Source of the DNA: Lachnospiraceae bacterium
Lineage (GTDB): Bacteria; Bacillota; Clostridia; Lachnospirales; Lachnospiraceae
NCBI GenBank assembly: GCA_024685495.1
Contig: JAIKVT010000076.1
Location: 1 to 37,898 of the forward strand
Direction of reading: 5' to 3'
Length of the DNA: 37,898 bases
A program made the translations under genes and the position numbers. Of this stretch, positions 1 to 8,998 are shown one piece after another (position 1 is the stretch's first letter; every line of letters starts with the position of its first letter). The notes beneath the pieces were generated by a model, which saw nothing but the letters and a program-made list of their open reading frames with translations, did not search any database and was not told the DNA's origin.

Positions 1-31
1 GATTAAAAAGGTGCTTTCACAGGATTAGGAT

Positions 32-1372
32 ATGATAGATATTATTAAGATTAGAGAAGAATACGAAGAACTAATTAATGAAGATTTAGAGGGCAACCGT
101 AAAGGTGCCCTTCTTCTTAAGGATAATTTAGAACGAACACCGTTGTATTATAAGAATCGTTTTGCGTCTTATACCGTTCAGATTCCACGAGTATATTCCG
201 AGAAGGAAATTAATCTTTTTGAAAATGTTGTTACCGTAACTTATAACATTTTCAATAAGGTAATAGAAGAGTATCTTAACAATGAAGACTATCGTAAATT
301 ATTTCCGTTTTCAAAAGAATTAGAAGAACTTATCCTTACACCTTGCGGTTATGATTTTAAATTGCCGATTGCCAGATTCGATATTTTTTATCATGAGAAT
401 ACGGGTGAATTTTATTTTTGCGAGATTAATACCGACGGTACATCAGGCATGAATGAAGACAGAATTCAGGATGAGCTTAGTATTGATAATCCTGCCCACC
501 AGAAGATGATAAGACGCTATAATTTTTCGACATTTGAAATGCTTGACAGTTGGGTTAAGACCTTTATGGAAATCTATAATACTTATGATAAAAAGGTTTC
601 TAATCCTAATATCGCAATAGTGGATTTTCTGGACGGAGCAACACTTCGAGAATTTCAGGAGTTTGCAAGACATTTTCAAAAGGCAGGTTATAATTGTGAG
701 ATATGTGATATAAGTAAAATGCGATATAAAAACGGCAAGTTATATTCCGAGAACGGAAATGTAATAGATGCGATCTACAGACGTGCCGTTACGGTAGATA
801 TAATTAATAATTTAGATGAAGTATCTGATTTTTATAATGCGATAAAAGACAATGCCTGTTTTATGGCCGGCTCTTTTAAGACTCAGATTTTACATCACAA
901 ATATCTGTTTTATATTTTGCATTTAGAGCGAACCATGCAATTTTTGACAAAAGAAGAGATAGAGTTTGTAAAAGAGCATGTTCCATATACCGTTCCTTTT
1001 AAAGAAGAGTTTATTTCTTTAGATGAAGTCATTAATAATAAAGCGGAATATATAATAAAACCTGATGATGATTATGGCTCAAGCGGAGTGTTTGCAGGAG
1101 TTGAATTGTCACAGGAAGAATGGGAACAAAAAGTAAGTGACATTTATAACGAAAGCTTTATCTGTCAAAAATATGTTCCGCAATATGAGAGTAAAAATAT
1201 AGACTTCGCTTTTGGCGACGGTAAGTGGCATAATTACATTAATATGTCAGGACTTTATGTATATGGAGGTAAATTTGCCGGAGTATTTGCCAGAGAAGCG
1301 ATTGCCGGTGGAATTATTGCGTCTCATAGAAATGAAAGAACTCAACCGACGTACATTGTAAAACCTCTTTAA
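32..1372 (+). CDS. Circularly permuted ATP-grasp / glutathionylspermidine synthase-like protein
   Basis: 446-aa ORF; FYFCEINTDGTSGMNEDR and C-terminal YIIKPDDDYGSSGVFAGVEL...FICQKYV resemble the glutathionylspermidine-synthase-type permuted ATP-grasp fold. Confidence 0.6.
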   Translation: MIDIIKIREEYEELINEDLEGNRKGALLLKDNLERTPLYYKNRFASYTVQIPRVYSEKEINLFENVVTVTYNIFNKVIEEYLNNEDYRKLFPFSKELEELILTPCGYDFKLPIARFDIFYHENTGEFYFCEINTDGTSGMNEDRIQDELSIDNPAHQKMIRRYNFSTFEMLDSWVKTFMEIYNTYDKKVSNPNIAIVDFLDGATLREFQEFARHFQKAGYNCEICDISKMRYKNGKLYSENGNVIDAIYRRAVTVDIINNLDEVSDFYNAIKDNACFMAGSFKTQILHHKYLFYILHLERTMQFLTKEEIEFVKEHVPYTVPFKEEFISLDEVINNKAEYIIKPDDDYGSSGVFAGVELSQEEWEQKVSDIYNESFICQKYVPQYESKNIDFAFGDGKWHNYINMSGLYVYGGKFAGVFAREAIAGGIIASHRNERTQPTYIVKPL

Positions 1373-1421
1373 TGCGTCTTTGTATATATTTCTGAATTGT
1401 TATATTAATTACAATTTCTTA

Positions 1422-1450
1422 TTGACATTTCTGTGCAAAAAACCTATTAT
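1422..1450 (+). promoter_or_regulatory. Sigma-A-type promoter upstream of the chemotaxis operon
   Basis: TTGACA (1422-1427), 17-nt spacer, TATTAT (1445-1450). Confidence 0.6.
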
Positions 1451-1546
1451 TTTGATATATGGTCAATATGTTGTGTTTTTTGTGTGCTTTTTTATCAAAA
1501 AAACATAATATCTTGTATTTAATATTTTTTTGACAGAGGTGTTGTC

Positions 1547-2965
1547 TTGATCGATTATACTACAGTTTTAGACAAAGCATCTGAGCTGATATTTGTTTTT
1601 GACAAAGAAGGCAAGGTTACATATCTTAATAAGATCTCTTTAGAAGAGTTAGAATATACTGTTGACTCTGTAAATGTAAGAGATATTATTCCTAATGTTT
1701 TCGATGAAGAGTCAGATATATTTGCTTTTGCTGCAGGTAATAATCAATCTATAGATACTGATGCGTATAGAAAGAATCACACATGTTTTCCTGTCAGAAT
1801 ACATTTTTCTTCCGATAATGAAAATTATTGTGTATGCTACATGACAGATATGCGTGAGAATGTTTCTATGCAAAAGCAAATCAATAACTTTGAAGATCAT
1901 GTACATGAGATTATTAAAGCCAAGGATGAATTTACTGCTAATCTAACACATGAACTTCGTACCCCTGTTAACGGTATTAAAGGCCATATTCGTAATCTGA
2001 AAGAAGAAGAGGACGATACATCTAAGAAGCGTAAGATGGATATAGTTTTGAAATGTTGTGAGAACATGGAGACTATTATCAACAATCTTCTTGATTTTGC
2101 CAAACTCGAAAACGGTAAAATGATTATTGAATCAGAGCCTTTTAATCTGCACGAATTAATTGAAAGTTCAATTAGTATCATCGGTTCTGTTGCCAATGAA
2201 AAAGGTGTTATTCTAAATTATCATATTGATGATAAGGTCCCTGGCAGTGTTATTGGCGATGAATTTCATTTAAGTCAGGTTATTAATAATTTGCTTAATA
2301 ATGCCATCAAATTTACATCCATTGGTTCCGTTGAACTTGAAGTATTCAAGACGAAGCAACAGGGTAAAGATATGGAACTTACATTTTTTGTAAGAGATAC
2401 CGGTATCGGTATGAGCGTTGATGAGATGGATAAGCTTTTTCAGAGTTTTACACAGGTAGACGGCTCAATTACCAGAACATACGGTGGAACCGGTTTGGGA
2501 TTATATGTATGTAAACAGATTGTAGAACTCATGGGCGGCAATATAGAAGTCCAATCTGAAAAAGGCAAGGGCTCTACATTTATATTTACCGTAAAGATGC
2601 AAAGCCAGTTTATATGTGAAGGTGAAGAAGCGGTTGTTACCATTGAAGACCTTAAGAAAGATTTTATGCAAAGCAGCTCCGATTCATCTATAACAGATGA
2701 GATAACATTTAATGATTTAGATAATTTAGAACGTCTTCGCGATCTCATTGAGAAGACAACTCTTTGTGTTGAATTAGATAATTGGGACAGAGCAGAAGGC
2801 TTTTCAGGTGTAATTAAGAAGCTGGCAGAGACAGGTCCTGAGGACTTTTCTAAAAATGCTTTTCGTCTGGTTATGAATGTTCGAAAAGAAAAGAAAGATA
2901 ATTGCAGAAAATATTTGTCGAAACTTTCTGATTATATTGAAGATACACTTAAATCTTTCAATTAA
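1547..2965 (+). CDS. PAS-domain sensor histidine kinase with an Hpt-like C-terminal tail lacking the His
   Basis: TTG start; N-terminal PAS-like region, H-box FTANLTHELRTPVNGIKGH, N box NNLLNNAIKFT, G boxes DTGIGM and GGTGLGL. No TM segment evident. Confidence 0.9.
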   Translation: MIDYTTVLDKASELIFVFDKEGKVTYLNKISLEELEYTVDSVNVRDIIPNVFDEESDIFAFAAGNNQSIDTDAYRKNHTCFPVRIHFSSDNENYCVCYMTDMRENVSMQKQINNFEDHVHEIIKAKDEFTANLTHELRTPVNGIKGHIRNLKEEEDDTSKKRKMDIVLKCCENMETIINNLLDFAKLENGKMIIESEPFNLHELIESSISIIGSVANEKGVILNYHIDDKVPGSVIGDEFHLSQVINNLLNNAIKFTSIGSVELEVFKTKQQGKDMELTFFVRDTGIGMSVDEMDKLFQSFTQVDGSITRTYGGTGLGLYVCKQIVELMGGNIEVQSEKGKGSTFIFTVKMQSQFICEGEEAVVTIEDLKKDFMQSSSDSSITDEITFNDLDNLERLRDLIEKTTLCVELDNWDRAEGFSGVIKKLAETGPEDFSKNAFRLVMNVRKEKKDNCRKYLSKLSDYIEDTLKSFN

Positions 2966-3001
2966 TCCGGATTGGTTATTGTTTATTAATAGGATATAAG
3001 T

Positions 3002-3910
3002 ATGAGTGATAAAGAAACAATTCTTATAGTAGATGATTGGGACGTTAATATCGAACTTTTAGAAGCCATTTTGGAAAGTCTTGGATATAATACGTGTTCC
3101 GCTATGAGTGCGGCATCTGCTACAGAGATTATTAATAACAACAGACCTCACTTGATTTTGCTTGATATTATGATGCCGGACATTAGTGGGTATGAATTCT
3201 GTGAAATGTTAAAAGAAAATCCACGTACCAGAGATATACCTGTTATATTCGTGTCAGCTGCAGAGAGTGATGAGGAGAGAGAGAAAGCTTTTGAAATAGG
3301 TGGAGTTGATTTCATTAGAAAGCCTTTTGATACAACTGAGATTAAGACACGTGTTTCAACACATCTTAATATATATAATCTGAGAAGAGAGTTAGAAGAT
3401 AACAATAGAAAGCTTAACAAAGTTATCAGTGAACAGAGTCGCAAGATTCTTGAAGAGAAGAAGAGAATTCTTAAGAATATAGCAGCATTTTCTTCTGATG
3501 AAAACAACAGTGCAATAGATAATGAGGCAGTTGCTAAGAATTCAAGGATGCTTGCTCAGGCACTTAATTTTTCTGACAGATATGAGAATAAGATCTCAGA
3601 ATCTTTCGTAGAGGCAGTTGAAATAGGAGCGCTTATACGTGGTATTGATATTAAGATTTTTGAAGTGTTTTTTACGGAAGATGACAATGATGAATCTGTC
3701 AAGACGGTAGCTGATATAGTATATGGTTTTCATGAGGTTGGGACGGATGTTCCGCTACCCGCGATGATTGTAAAGATTACCGATGCATTTTCAAGGCTTT
3801 CTTTGCAATATAATGACCGAGAGAAAGCACTTTCGGCCCTGAAGGAACAAGATGGGTTAGATCCTTATATACTTGATATGTTTTTTAGGATCGAAAAGCA
3901 AATGAGATAA
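3002..3910 (+). CDS. Response regulator: receiver plus degenerate HD-GYP-like domain
   Basis: Receiver motifs ILIVDDWD, LILLDIMMPDISGYEF, VIFVSA, IRKPF. The C-terminus resembles HD-GYP but the HD and GYP residues are absent. Confidence 0.8.
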   Translation: MSDKETILIVDDWDVNIELLEAILESLGYNTCSAMSAASATEIINNNRPHLILLDIMMPDISGYEFCEMLKENPRTRDIPVIFVSAAESDEEREKAFEIGGVDFIRKPFDTTEIKTRVSTHLNIYNLRRELEDNNRKLNKVISEQSRKILEEKKRILKNIAAFSSDENNSAIDNEAVAKNSRMLAQALNFSDRYENKISESFVEAVEIGALIRGIDIKIFEVFFTEDDNDESVKTVADIVYGFHEVGTDVPLPAMIVKITDAFSRLSLQYNDREKALSALKEQDGLDPYILDMFFRIEKQMR

Positions 3911-3928
3911 TAATGGTTGGGAGAGAAG

Positions 3929-4738
3929 ATGACAGAAAAAGAATTTGAAAGGCTGGTAGAATTTCTTGAAAGCAGATATGGAATTAATCTTGCCAGCAAA
4001 AAAGCTATAGTTCAAGGAAGACTGGATAATTATCTGGCCAGAAACGGATATTCTTCATATGAAGAATATTTGAATGCCGTAGAGCGTGACAGAAGCGGAC
4101 ATGAACTTCAAAATATGCTTAACATTTTAACAACAAATCATACATATTTTTGGAGAGAGCCCGATCACTTTATATTCTTAAGAGATGTAATATTACCTTG
4201 GATTGTTAAGAAAGAACAGCATACACATGATATACGTATATGGTCAGGCGCTTCATCATCGGGTGAAGAACCATATACAATTGCGATGGTTGTCAAGGAA
4301 TTTTTGGGACTGAATTATAACAGTTGGAATTCAACACTGCTTGCAACAGATCTTTCCAGTGAAGTGTTGCAATATGCAATGAAGGGCGTATATCTTAAGG
4401 AGAAGATTGAGGTATTGCCTCCTGCATGGCAAAGAGCAAATTTTAAAAGACTTGATGATTTTAATTATCAGGTCAAAGATGATTTAAGAAGAAATGTTAT
4501 GTTCAGACAATTTAATCTTATGAACGATTTTCCTTTTAGATCTAAGATGCATGTAATATTCCTTAGAAATGTAATGATTTATTTTTCAGAGGATACTAAG
4601 AGAGAACTTGTTAATAAAATATACAACGTGTTAGAACCGGGTGGATATTTTATTATTGGTAATACAGAAAATATCGATAAAGAGGCCTCTAAATTAGAAT
4701 TTATCAGACCTTCTATTTTCCGAAAACCTTTAATGTAA
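3929..4738 (+). CDS. cheR: Chemotaxis protein methyltransferase CheR
   Basis: TNHTYFWREPDHF, IWSGASSSGEEPYTIAM, VIFLRNVMIYF, GGYFIIGNTE. The ORF track starts at a TTG at 3917; ATG 3929 after GGGAGAG is preferred. Confidence 0.93.
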   Translation: MTEKEFERLVEFLESRYGINLASKKAIVQGRLDNYLARNGYSSYEEYLNAVERDRSGHELQNMLNILTTNHTYFWREPDHFIFLRDVILPWIVKKEQHTHDIRIWSGASSSGEEPYTIAMVVKEFLGLNYNSWNSTLLATDLSSEVLQYAMKGVYLKEKIEVLPPAWQRANFKRLDDFNYQVKDDLRRNVMFRQFNLMNDFPFRSKMHVIFLRNVMIYFSEDTKRELVNKIYNVLEPGGYFIIGNTENIDKEASKLEFIRPSIFRKPLM

Positions 4739-4765
4739 ATTTTCTAATGAAAGAAGGCGTGAGAA

Positions 4766-5791
4766 TTGAGAAAGATAAAAGTACTTATAGTAGATGATTC
4801 CGTTATGTTTGCGGATATGGTTTCTAAAGGGGTTTCAGCAGATCCTGCATTAGAAGTTGTGGGTGTGGCATCGAATCCTTTTGAAGCAAGAGATATGATT
4901 TTAAGATATAAACCGGATGTTATGACTCTTGATATTGAGATGCCGAGAATGGATGGTATCGAATTTACAAGAAGATTGATGCCACAATATCCGATACCTA
5001 TTGTTATGGTAAGTTCACTTAGTGATAAGGTATTTGATGCTATGAATGCCGGCGCGGTAGATTTTATCGCAAAACCGGTTAATATGACTAAGGATGAGAT
5101 TTTTAGTTATATTCAACGTGACTTATGCACAAAGATTAAAATTGCATCAACTGTTGAAGTTGGTAAAAAGAAGCGTGTTGAACCTAAGAGTGTTACACCT
5201 TCCGACGATATCAAGAAGCAGGACGTGGTAGTTGCGCTTGGTGCTTCGACAGGTGGAACAGAAGCTTTAGCTGATGTCATAATGGGATTTAGAAATGATA
5301 TACCGGGAACTATTGTTACACAACATATGCCACCCGGATTTACCAAGATGTATGCAGACAGATTAGATAATCAGTGCGCTGTCAGCGTTAAAGAAGCTGA
5401 GACAGGTGATGTATTAAAGCCGGGTCATGTATTTATCGCTCCAGGAGATAAACATCTTAAACTTGTTAAAAGTGGAGAACATTATAAGATTGAATGTAAA
5501 ATGGGTGCTAAGGTTAGCGGACATTGCCCTTCAGTTGATTTTATGTTTTCACATGTTGCTAAAGTCGCAGGTAAAAACTGCGTTGCAGCACTTCTTACCG
5601 GTATGGGTAAAGACGGTGCTGACGGATTGTTAGAGATTAGAAGAGCGGGTGGCCGAACAATCGGTCAGGATGAAAAGTCATGCGTTGTATATGGTATGCC
5701 TAAAGTGGCGTACGATATAGGCGCTGTTGAATATCAATTACCGCTTCATTCTATTGCTCATAAGATATATAGCATTTTAGGTAGCATGTAA
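4766..5791 (+). CDS. cheB: Protein-glutamate methylesterase CheB
   Basis: TTG start; receiver (VLIVDDSVMF, TLDIEMPRMDG) plus methylesterase motifs (GASTGGTEAL, TQHMPPGFT, LLTGMGKDGADGLLEIRRAGG). Confidence 0.95.
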   Translation: MRKIKVLIVDDSVMFADMVSKGVSADPALEVVGVASNPFEARDMILRYKPDVMTLDIEMPRMDGIEFTRRLMPQYPIPIVMVSSLSDKVFDAMNAGAVDFIAKPVNMTKDEIFSYIQRDLCTKIKIASTVEVGKKKRVEPKSVTPSDDIKKQDVVVALGASTGGTEALADVIMGFRNDIPGTIVTQHMPPGFTKMYADRLDNQCAVSVKEAETGDVLKPGHVFIAPGDKHLKLVKSGEHYKIECKMGAKVSGHCPSVDFMFSHVAKVAGKNCVAALLTGMGKDGADGLLEIRRAGGRTIGQDEKSCVVYGMPKVAYDIGAVEYQLPLHSIAHKIYSILGSM

Positions 5792-5836
5792 TATGTTTAG
5801 GTGGCATGTAATATGTTTAGGTAGCATGTAATATGT
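5777..5836. repeat. Three tandem copies of a 20-bp unit covering the cheB stop codon
   Basis: ttaggtagcatgtaatatgt / ttaggtggcatgtaatatgt / ttaggtagcatgtaatatgt; one substitution, in the middle copy. Confidence 0.95.
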
Positions 5837-5856
5837 TATGAAAGGAGAATTTAGTT

Positions 5857-6249
5857 ATGAAGATTCTAATTGTTGAAGACGATTTTGCCAGCCGAAAATT
5901 CATGATGGATTATATGAGTAAGTATGGCGAATGTGACGGAACAGTTGACGGTAAAGAAGCTGTTGAAGCATTTATGATGGCAATGGATGATGAGGAACCT
6001 TACGACCTTATTTGCCTTGATGTTATGATGCCTGAAATGGATGGCTATCAGGTGCTTAAAGCTATCAGAGAAATCGAGAAAGAAGAAGGCATTTTGGCTA
6101 AAGAACAGGTCAAGATTATTATGATGACGGCTTTGTCAGAGGAGAAAAATGTCAAAAAAGCATTTGAAATGGGATGCAGTGTATATTGCAACAAGCCTGT
6201 GGACACAAATAGGCTTGAGGATGCTATGAAGAAATTAAAATTATTATAA
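5857..6249 (+). CDS. cheY: CheY-like single-domain response regulator
   Basis: ILIVEDDFASRKFM, LICLDVMMPEMDGYQVL, IIMMTALSEEKN, YCNKPVD; between cheB and cheA. Confidence 0.88.
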   Translation: MKILIVEDDFASRKFMMDYMSKYGECDGTVDGKEAVEAFMMAMDDEEPYDLICLDVMMPEMDGYQVLKAIREIEKEEGILAKEQVKIIMMTALSEEKNVKKAFEMGCSVYCNKPVDTNRLEDAMKKLKLL

Positions 6250-6279
6250 TAATACATAAAATACGAAAGGAGGAGTCTG

Positions 6280-8415
6280 ATGAGCGAAGAAATGGATAGC
6301 ATGCTGGACATGTACCTGTATGAGAATGGGCAGTTGTTAGAGCAGTTGGAACTGACTACACTTCAAAAGAAGGATGAAGACAGTTTTGATGAAGCTGACA
6401 TTAATGAATTCTTTAGAGTAATGCACACCATTAAGGGATCATCCGGCATAATGATGTTTGACGACATCATGAAGCTTGCTCATAAGCTTGAAGATGTATT
6501 TTTTTACATCAGAGAATCCAAACCGGACAATGTACCACATCTTGAATTGGTAGATAAGATTTTCGCTGTGTCTGATTTCTTTAGAGAAGAGTTTGACAAT
6601 ATCAAAGAAGGCGGAGAGCCTACTATGGATTCTTCGGACCTTATTAAAGATATTGATAAGTTCCTAAGTAAGATTAAGAAAGAGATTGTCAGTGAGGATA
6701 AAGAGCTTCCCGAACAGGAAGAGGAAGAGGCGCCTACACAATTCTATATCGGTGCTGTCGGTGGAGAGACTGCTAAGTATTATTATGTAGAATGTTATTA
6801 TCGTAATGACACTGAGATGGTTAATATTCATGCGTATGCTCTTGTTAACTCGTTAAAAGAAAAAGTTGATGAGATGTACTACACGCCTGAAGATATCATA
6901 ACCAATGAAGAGACTGCTGATGTTATTTTAGATCAGGGCTTTAGAATTTTAATTAAGGCGCATATAAGCTTAGATGAACTCAATATTTTATTGGGAGGCT
7001 TTGATGTTGAAAGCACTAATGCATCTGAGTGTTCTAAAGAAGAATTTGAGGCGGGATTTGATGTTCCGGCGCCTATAGTCGGATCCGATACTATAGATCT
7101 TGGTGATCTTGGTGGTGAAGATACTGAAGAAGCTGAACAAAAAGAAGAAGAAAAGAAGGATGATATAACACCCGGTGATTATGTCATTAAGAGCAAATCT
7201 GCAGGTAAGAAAGCGACGCTTGCCAAAAGCAAGAAATCTAAAGCTCCTGCAACAAGTTTCATAAGTGTAAATGTCAATAAGATAGATCAGCTTATGGATT
7301 TAATCGGTGAAATAGTAATAGCTGAATCTGTTGTATTACAGAATCCCGATTTGAATATAGAAGGTTTAGACCTTACCAATTTCCATAAATCAGCGGCACA
7401 GCTTACAAAGTTCACATCAGAGATGCAAGATGTAATTATGTCTATGCGTATGATGCCACTTACCAATACGTTCCAGAAGATGAACAGAATAGTGTTCGAT
7501 ACATCAAGAAAGCTTGGTAAGAATATTGAACTTAAAATGATTGGTGAGACTACAGAGGTTGATAAGAATATTATCGAGCACATTTCCGATCCTTTGATGC
7601 ATATGATTAGAAATTCAATCGATCATGGTATTGAAGAAAAGGAAGAGAGAGAAGCTGCAGGTAAGAACCCGAAAGGTCTTATCACTTTAGAGGCTAAGAA
7701 CGAAGCCGGTAAAGTTATTATAAGTGTAAGCGACGACGGTGGAGGAATGAATCCTGAGAAGCTCTTTGCTAAGGCTAAGAAGAATGGAATTGTTCCAAGA
7801 GAGAAGTCAATTCACGATTATACGAATAAAGAAATATATCAATTTATTACCGCGCCCGGTTTTTCTACTAACGAACAGGTTACGGAATTATCCGGCAGGG
7901 GTGTAGGAATGGATGTAGTTATGAAGAATCTGCAGGCCATCGGAGGAATACTTGAGATTGATTCCGAATATGGCAAAGGTTCATCAATGACACTTAAGAT
8001 TCCTCTTACACTTGCAATTATAAGCGGTATATTGTTAGAGGTTGGCAATCAACGTTTTGTTATCGAGACTAATTCTGTTAAAGAATTTATCAATGTTCGT
8101 CAGTCTAATGTTGTAAAAGAACCTGATGGCGGCGAATATCTCAATGTAAGAGGACAACATTATATGGTTGTTCGATTAAGTGAGAAATATCATATAGACA
8201 GTTCAGTAGAAAGTATTGATGAAGGTATTATGATTCTTACCGAATACGAAGAACGTCGAATATGTATATTCGTAGATAAGTTGCTTGGAGGACAGGAGAT
8301 AGTTGTAAAACCTATTCCTGATTACATTAAGAAGGTAAGCGGACTTTCAGGATGTACTCAGTTAGGCGATGGAAGTATTGCATTAATACTTGATATAGCG
8401 ACAATAGCAGGATAA
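6280..8415 (+). CDS. cheA: Chemotaxis histidine kinase CheA
   Basis: P1 MHTIKGSSGIMMF; P3/P4 MRMMPLTNTFQKMNR, DPLMHMIRNSIDHGIE, DDGGGMN, LSGRGVGMDVV; C-terminal CheW-like P5 domain. Confidence 0.95.
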   Translation: MSEEMDSMLDMYLYENGQLLEQLELTTLQKKDEDSFDEADINEFFRVMHTIKGSSGIMMFDDIMKLAHKLEDVFFYIRESKPDNVPHLELVDKIFAVSDFFREEFDNIKEGGEPTMDSSDLIKDIDKFLSKIKKEIVSEDKELPEQEEEEAPTQFYIGAVGGETAKYYYVECYYRNDTEMVNIHAYALVNSLKEKVDEMYYTPEDIITNEETADVILDQGFRILIKAHISLDELNILLGGFDVESTNASECSKEEFEAGFDVPAPIVGSDTIDLGDLGGEDTEEAEQKEEEKKDDITPGDYVIKSKSAGKKATLAKSKKSKAPATSFISVNVNKIDQLMDLIGEIVIAESVVLQNPDLNIEGLDLTNFHKSAAQLTKFTSEMQDVIMSMRMMPLTNTFQKMNRIVFDTSRKLGKNIELKMIGETTEVDKNIIEHISDPLMHMIRNSIDHGIEEKEEREAAGKNPKGLITLEAKNEAGKVIISVSDDGGGMNPEKLFAKAKKNGIVPREKSIHDYTNKEIYQFITAPGFSTNEQVTELSGRGVGMDVVMKNLQAIGGILEIDSEYGKGSSMTLKIPLTLAIISGILLEVGNQRFVIETNSVKEFINVRQSNVVKEPDGGEYLNVRGQHYMVVRLSEKYHIDSSVESIDEGIMILTEYEERRICIFVDKLLGGQEIVVKPIPDYIKKVSGLSGCTQLGDGSIALILDIATIAG

Positions 8416-8430
8416 AGAAAGGAGAAAGGT

Positions 8431-8958
8431 ATGGCAGAGGAAAAGGACGTTGTTATTGCGGCAGACGATATAGAACTCGAAGGTTCTGCTATTGAAGATG
8501 CCAAGCAATATATGACATTCAAATCAGGCTCTGAATATTATGGAATTGAACTGAAATACGTCAATGAAATAATGGGAATACAACCAATTACCGCAATACC
8601 TGAAGTGGAAGATTATATTCGCGGTCTTATCAATCTTCGTGGCAAGATTGTTCCTGTTATTGATGTCAGAATAAGGTTTAAGCAAGAGCCGTTTGAGTAT
8701 AATGACAGAACTTGTATCATTATTGTTAATGTCAAGAATACAGTCATTGGACTCATAGTTGAGACAATCGATGATGTTGTTACTATTAAGGACAAAGACA
8801 TAGAGACACCACCATCACTCACAACTACTAAAGCAAAAGATAAATATGTATATGGCTTTGGTAAAGTAGGAGACGAAGTAAAATTACTTCTTAATCCTGA
8901 AAAACTTATCAGAGATGAAGATATGTCAGCTATAGATGCTGCATATGAAGATTTATAA
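8431..8958 (+). CDS. cheW: Chemotaxis coupling protein CheW
   Basis: YMTFKSGSEYYGIELKYVNEIMGIQPITAIPEVEDYIRGLINLRGKIVPVIDVRIRF. Confidence 0.95.
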   Translation: MAEEKDVVIAADDIELEGSAIEDAKQYMTFKSGSEYYGIELKYVNEIMGIQPITAIPEVEDYIRGLINLRGKIVPVIDVRIRFKQEPFEYNDRTCIIIVNVKNTVIGLIVETIDDVVTIKDKDIETPPSLTTTKAKDKYVYGFGKVGDEVKLLLNPEKLIRDEDMSAIDAAYEDL

Positions 8959-8998
8959 ATTATATGTGTATGTATATTGAATAAGGAGGCAATTTAAA

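Noticed and set aside
2440-2748. Antisense ORF inside the PAS histidine kinase
   Set aside because: Shadow ORF over conserved kinase boxes.
5777-5836. Considered whether the 20-bp repeats are a CRISPR array
   Set aside because: Repeats are directly adjacent with no spacers, only three units, and overlap a CDS end.
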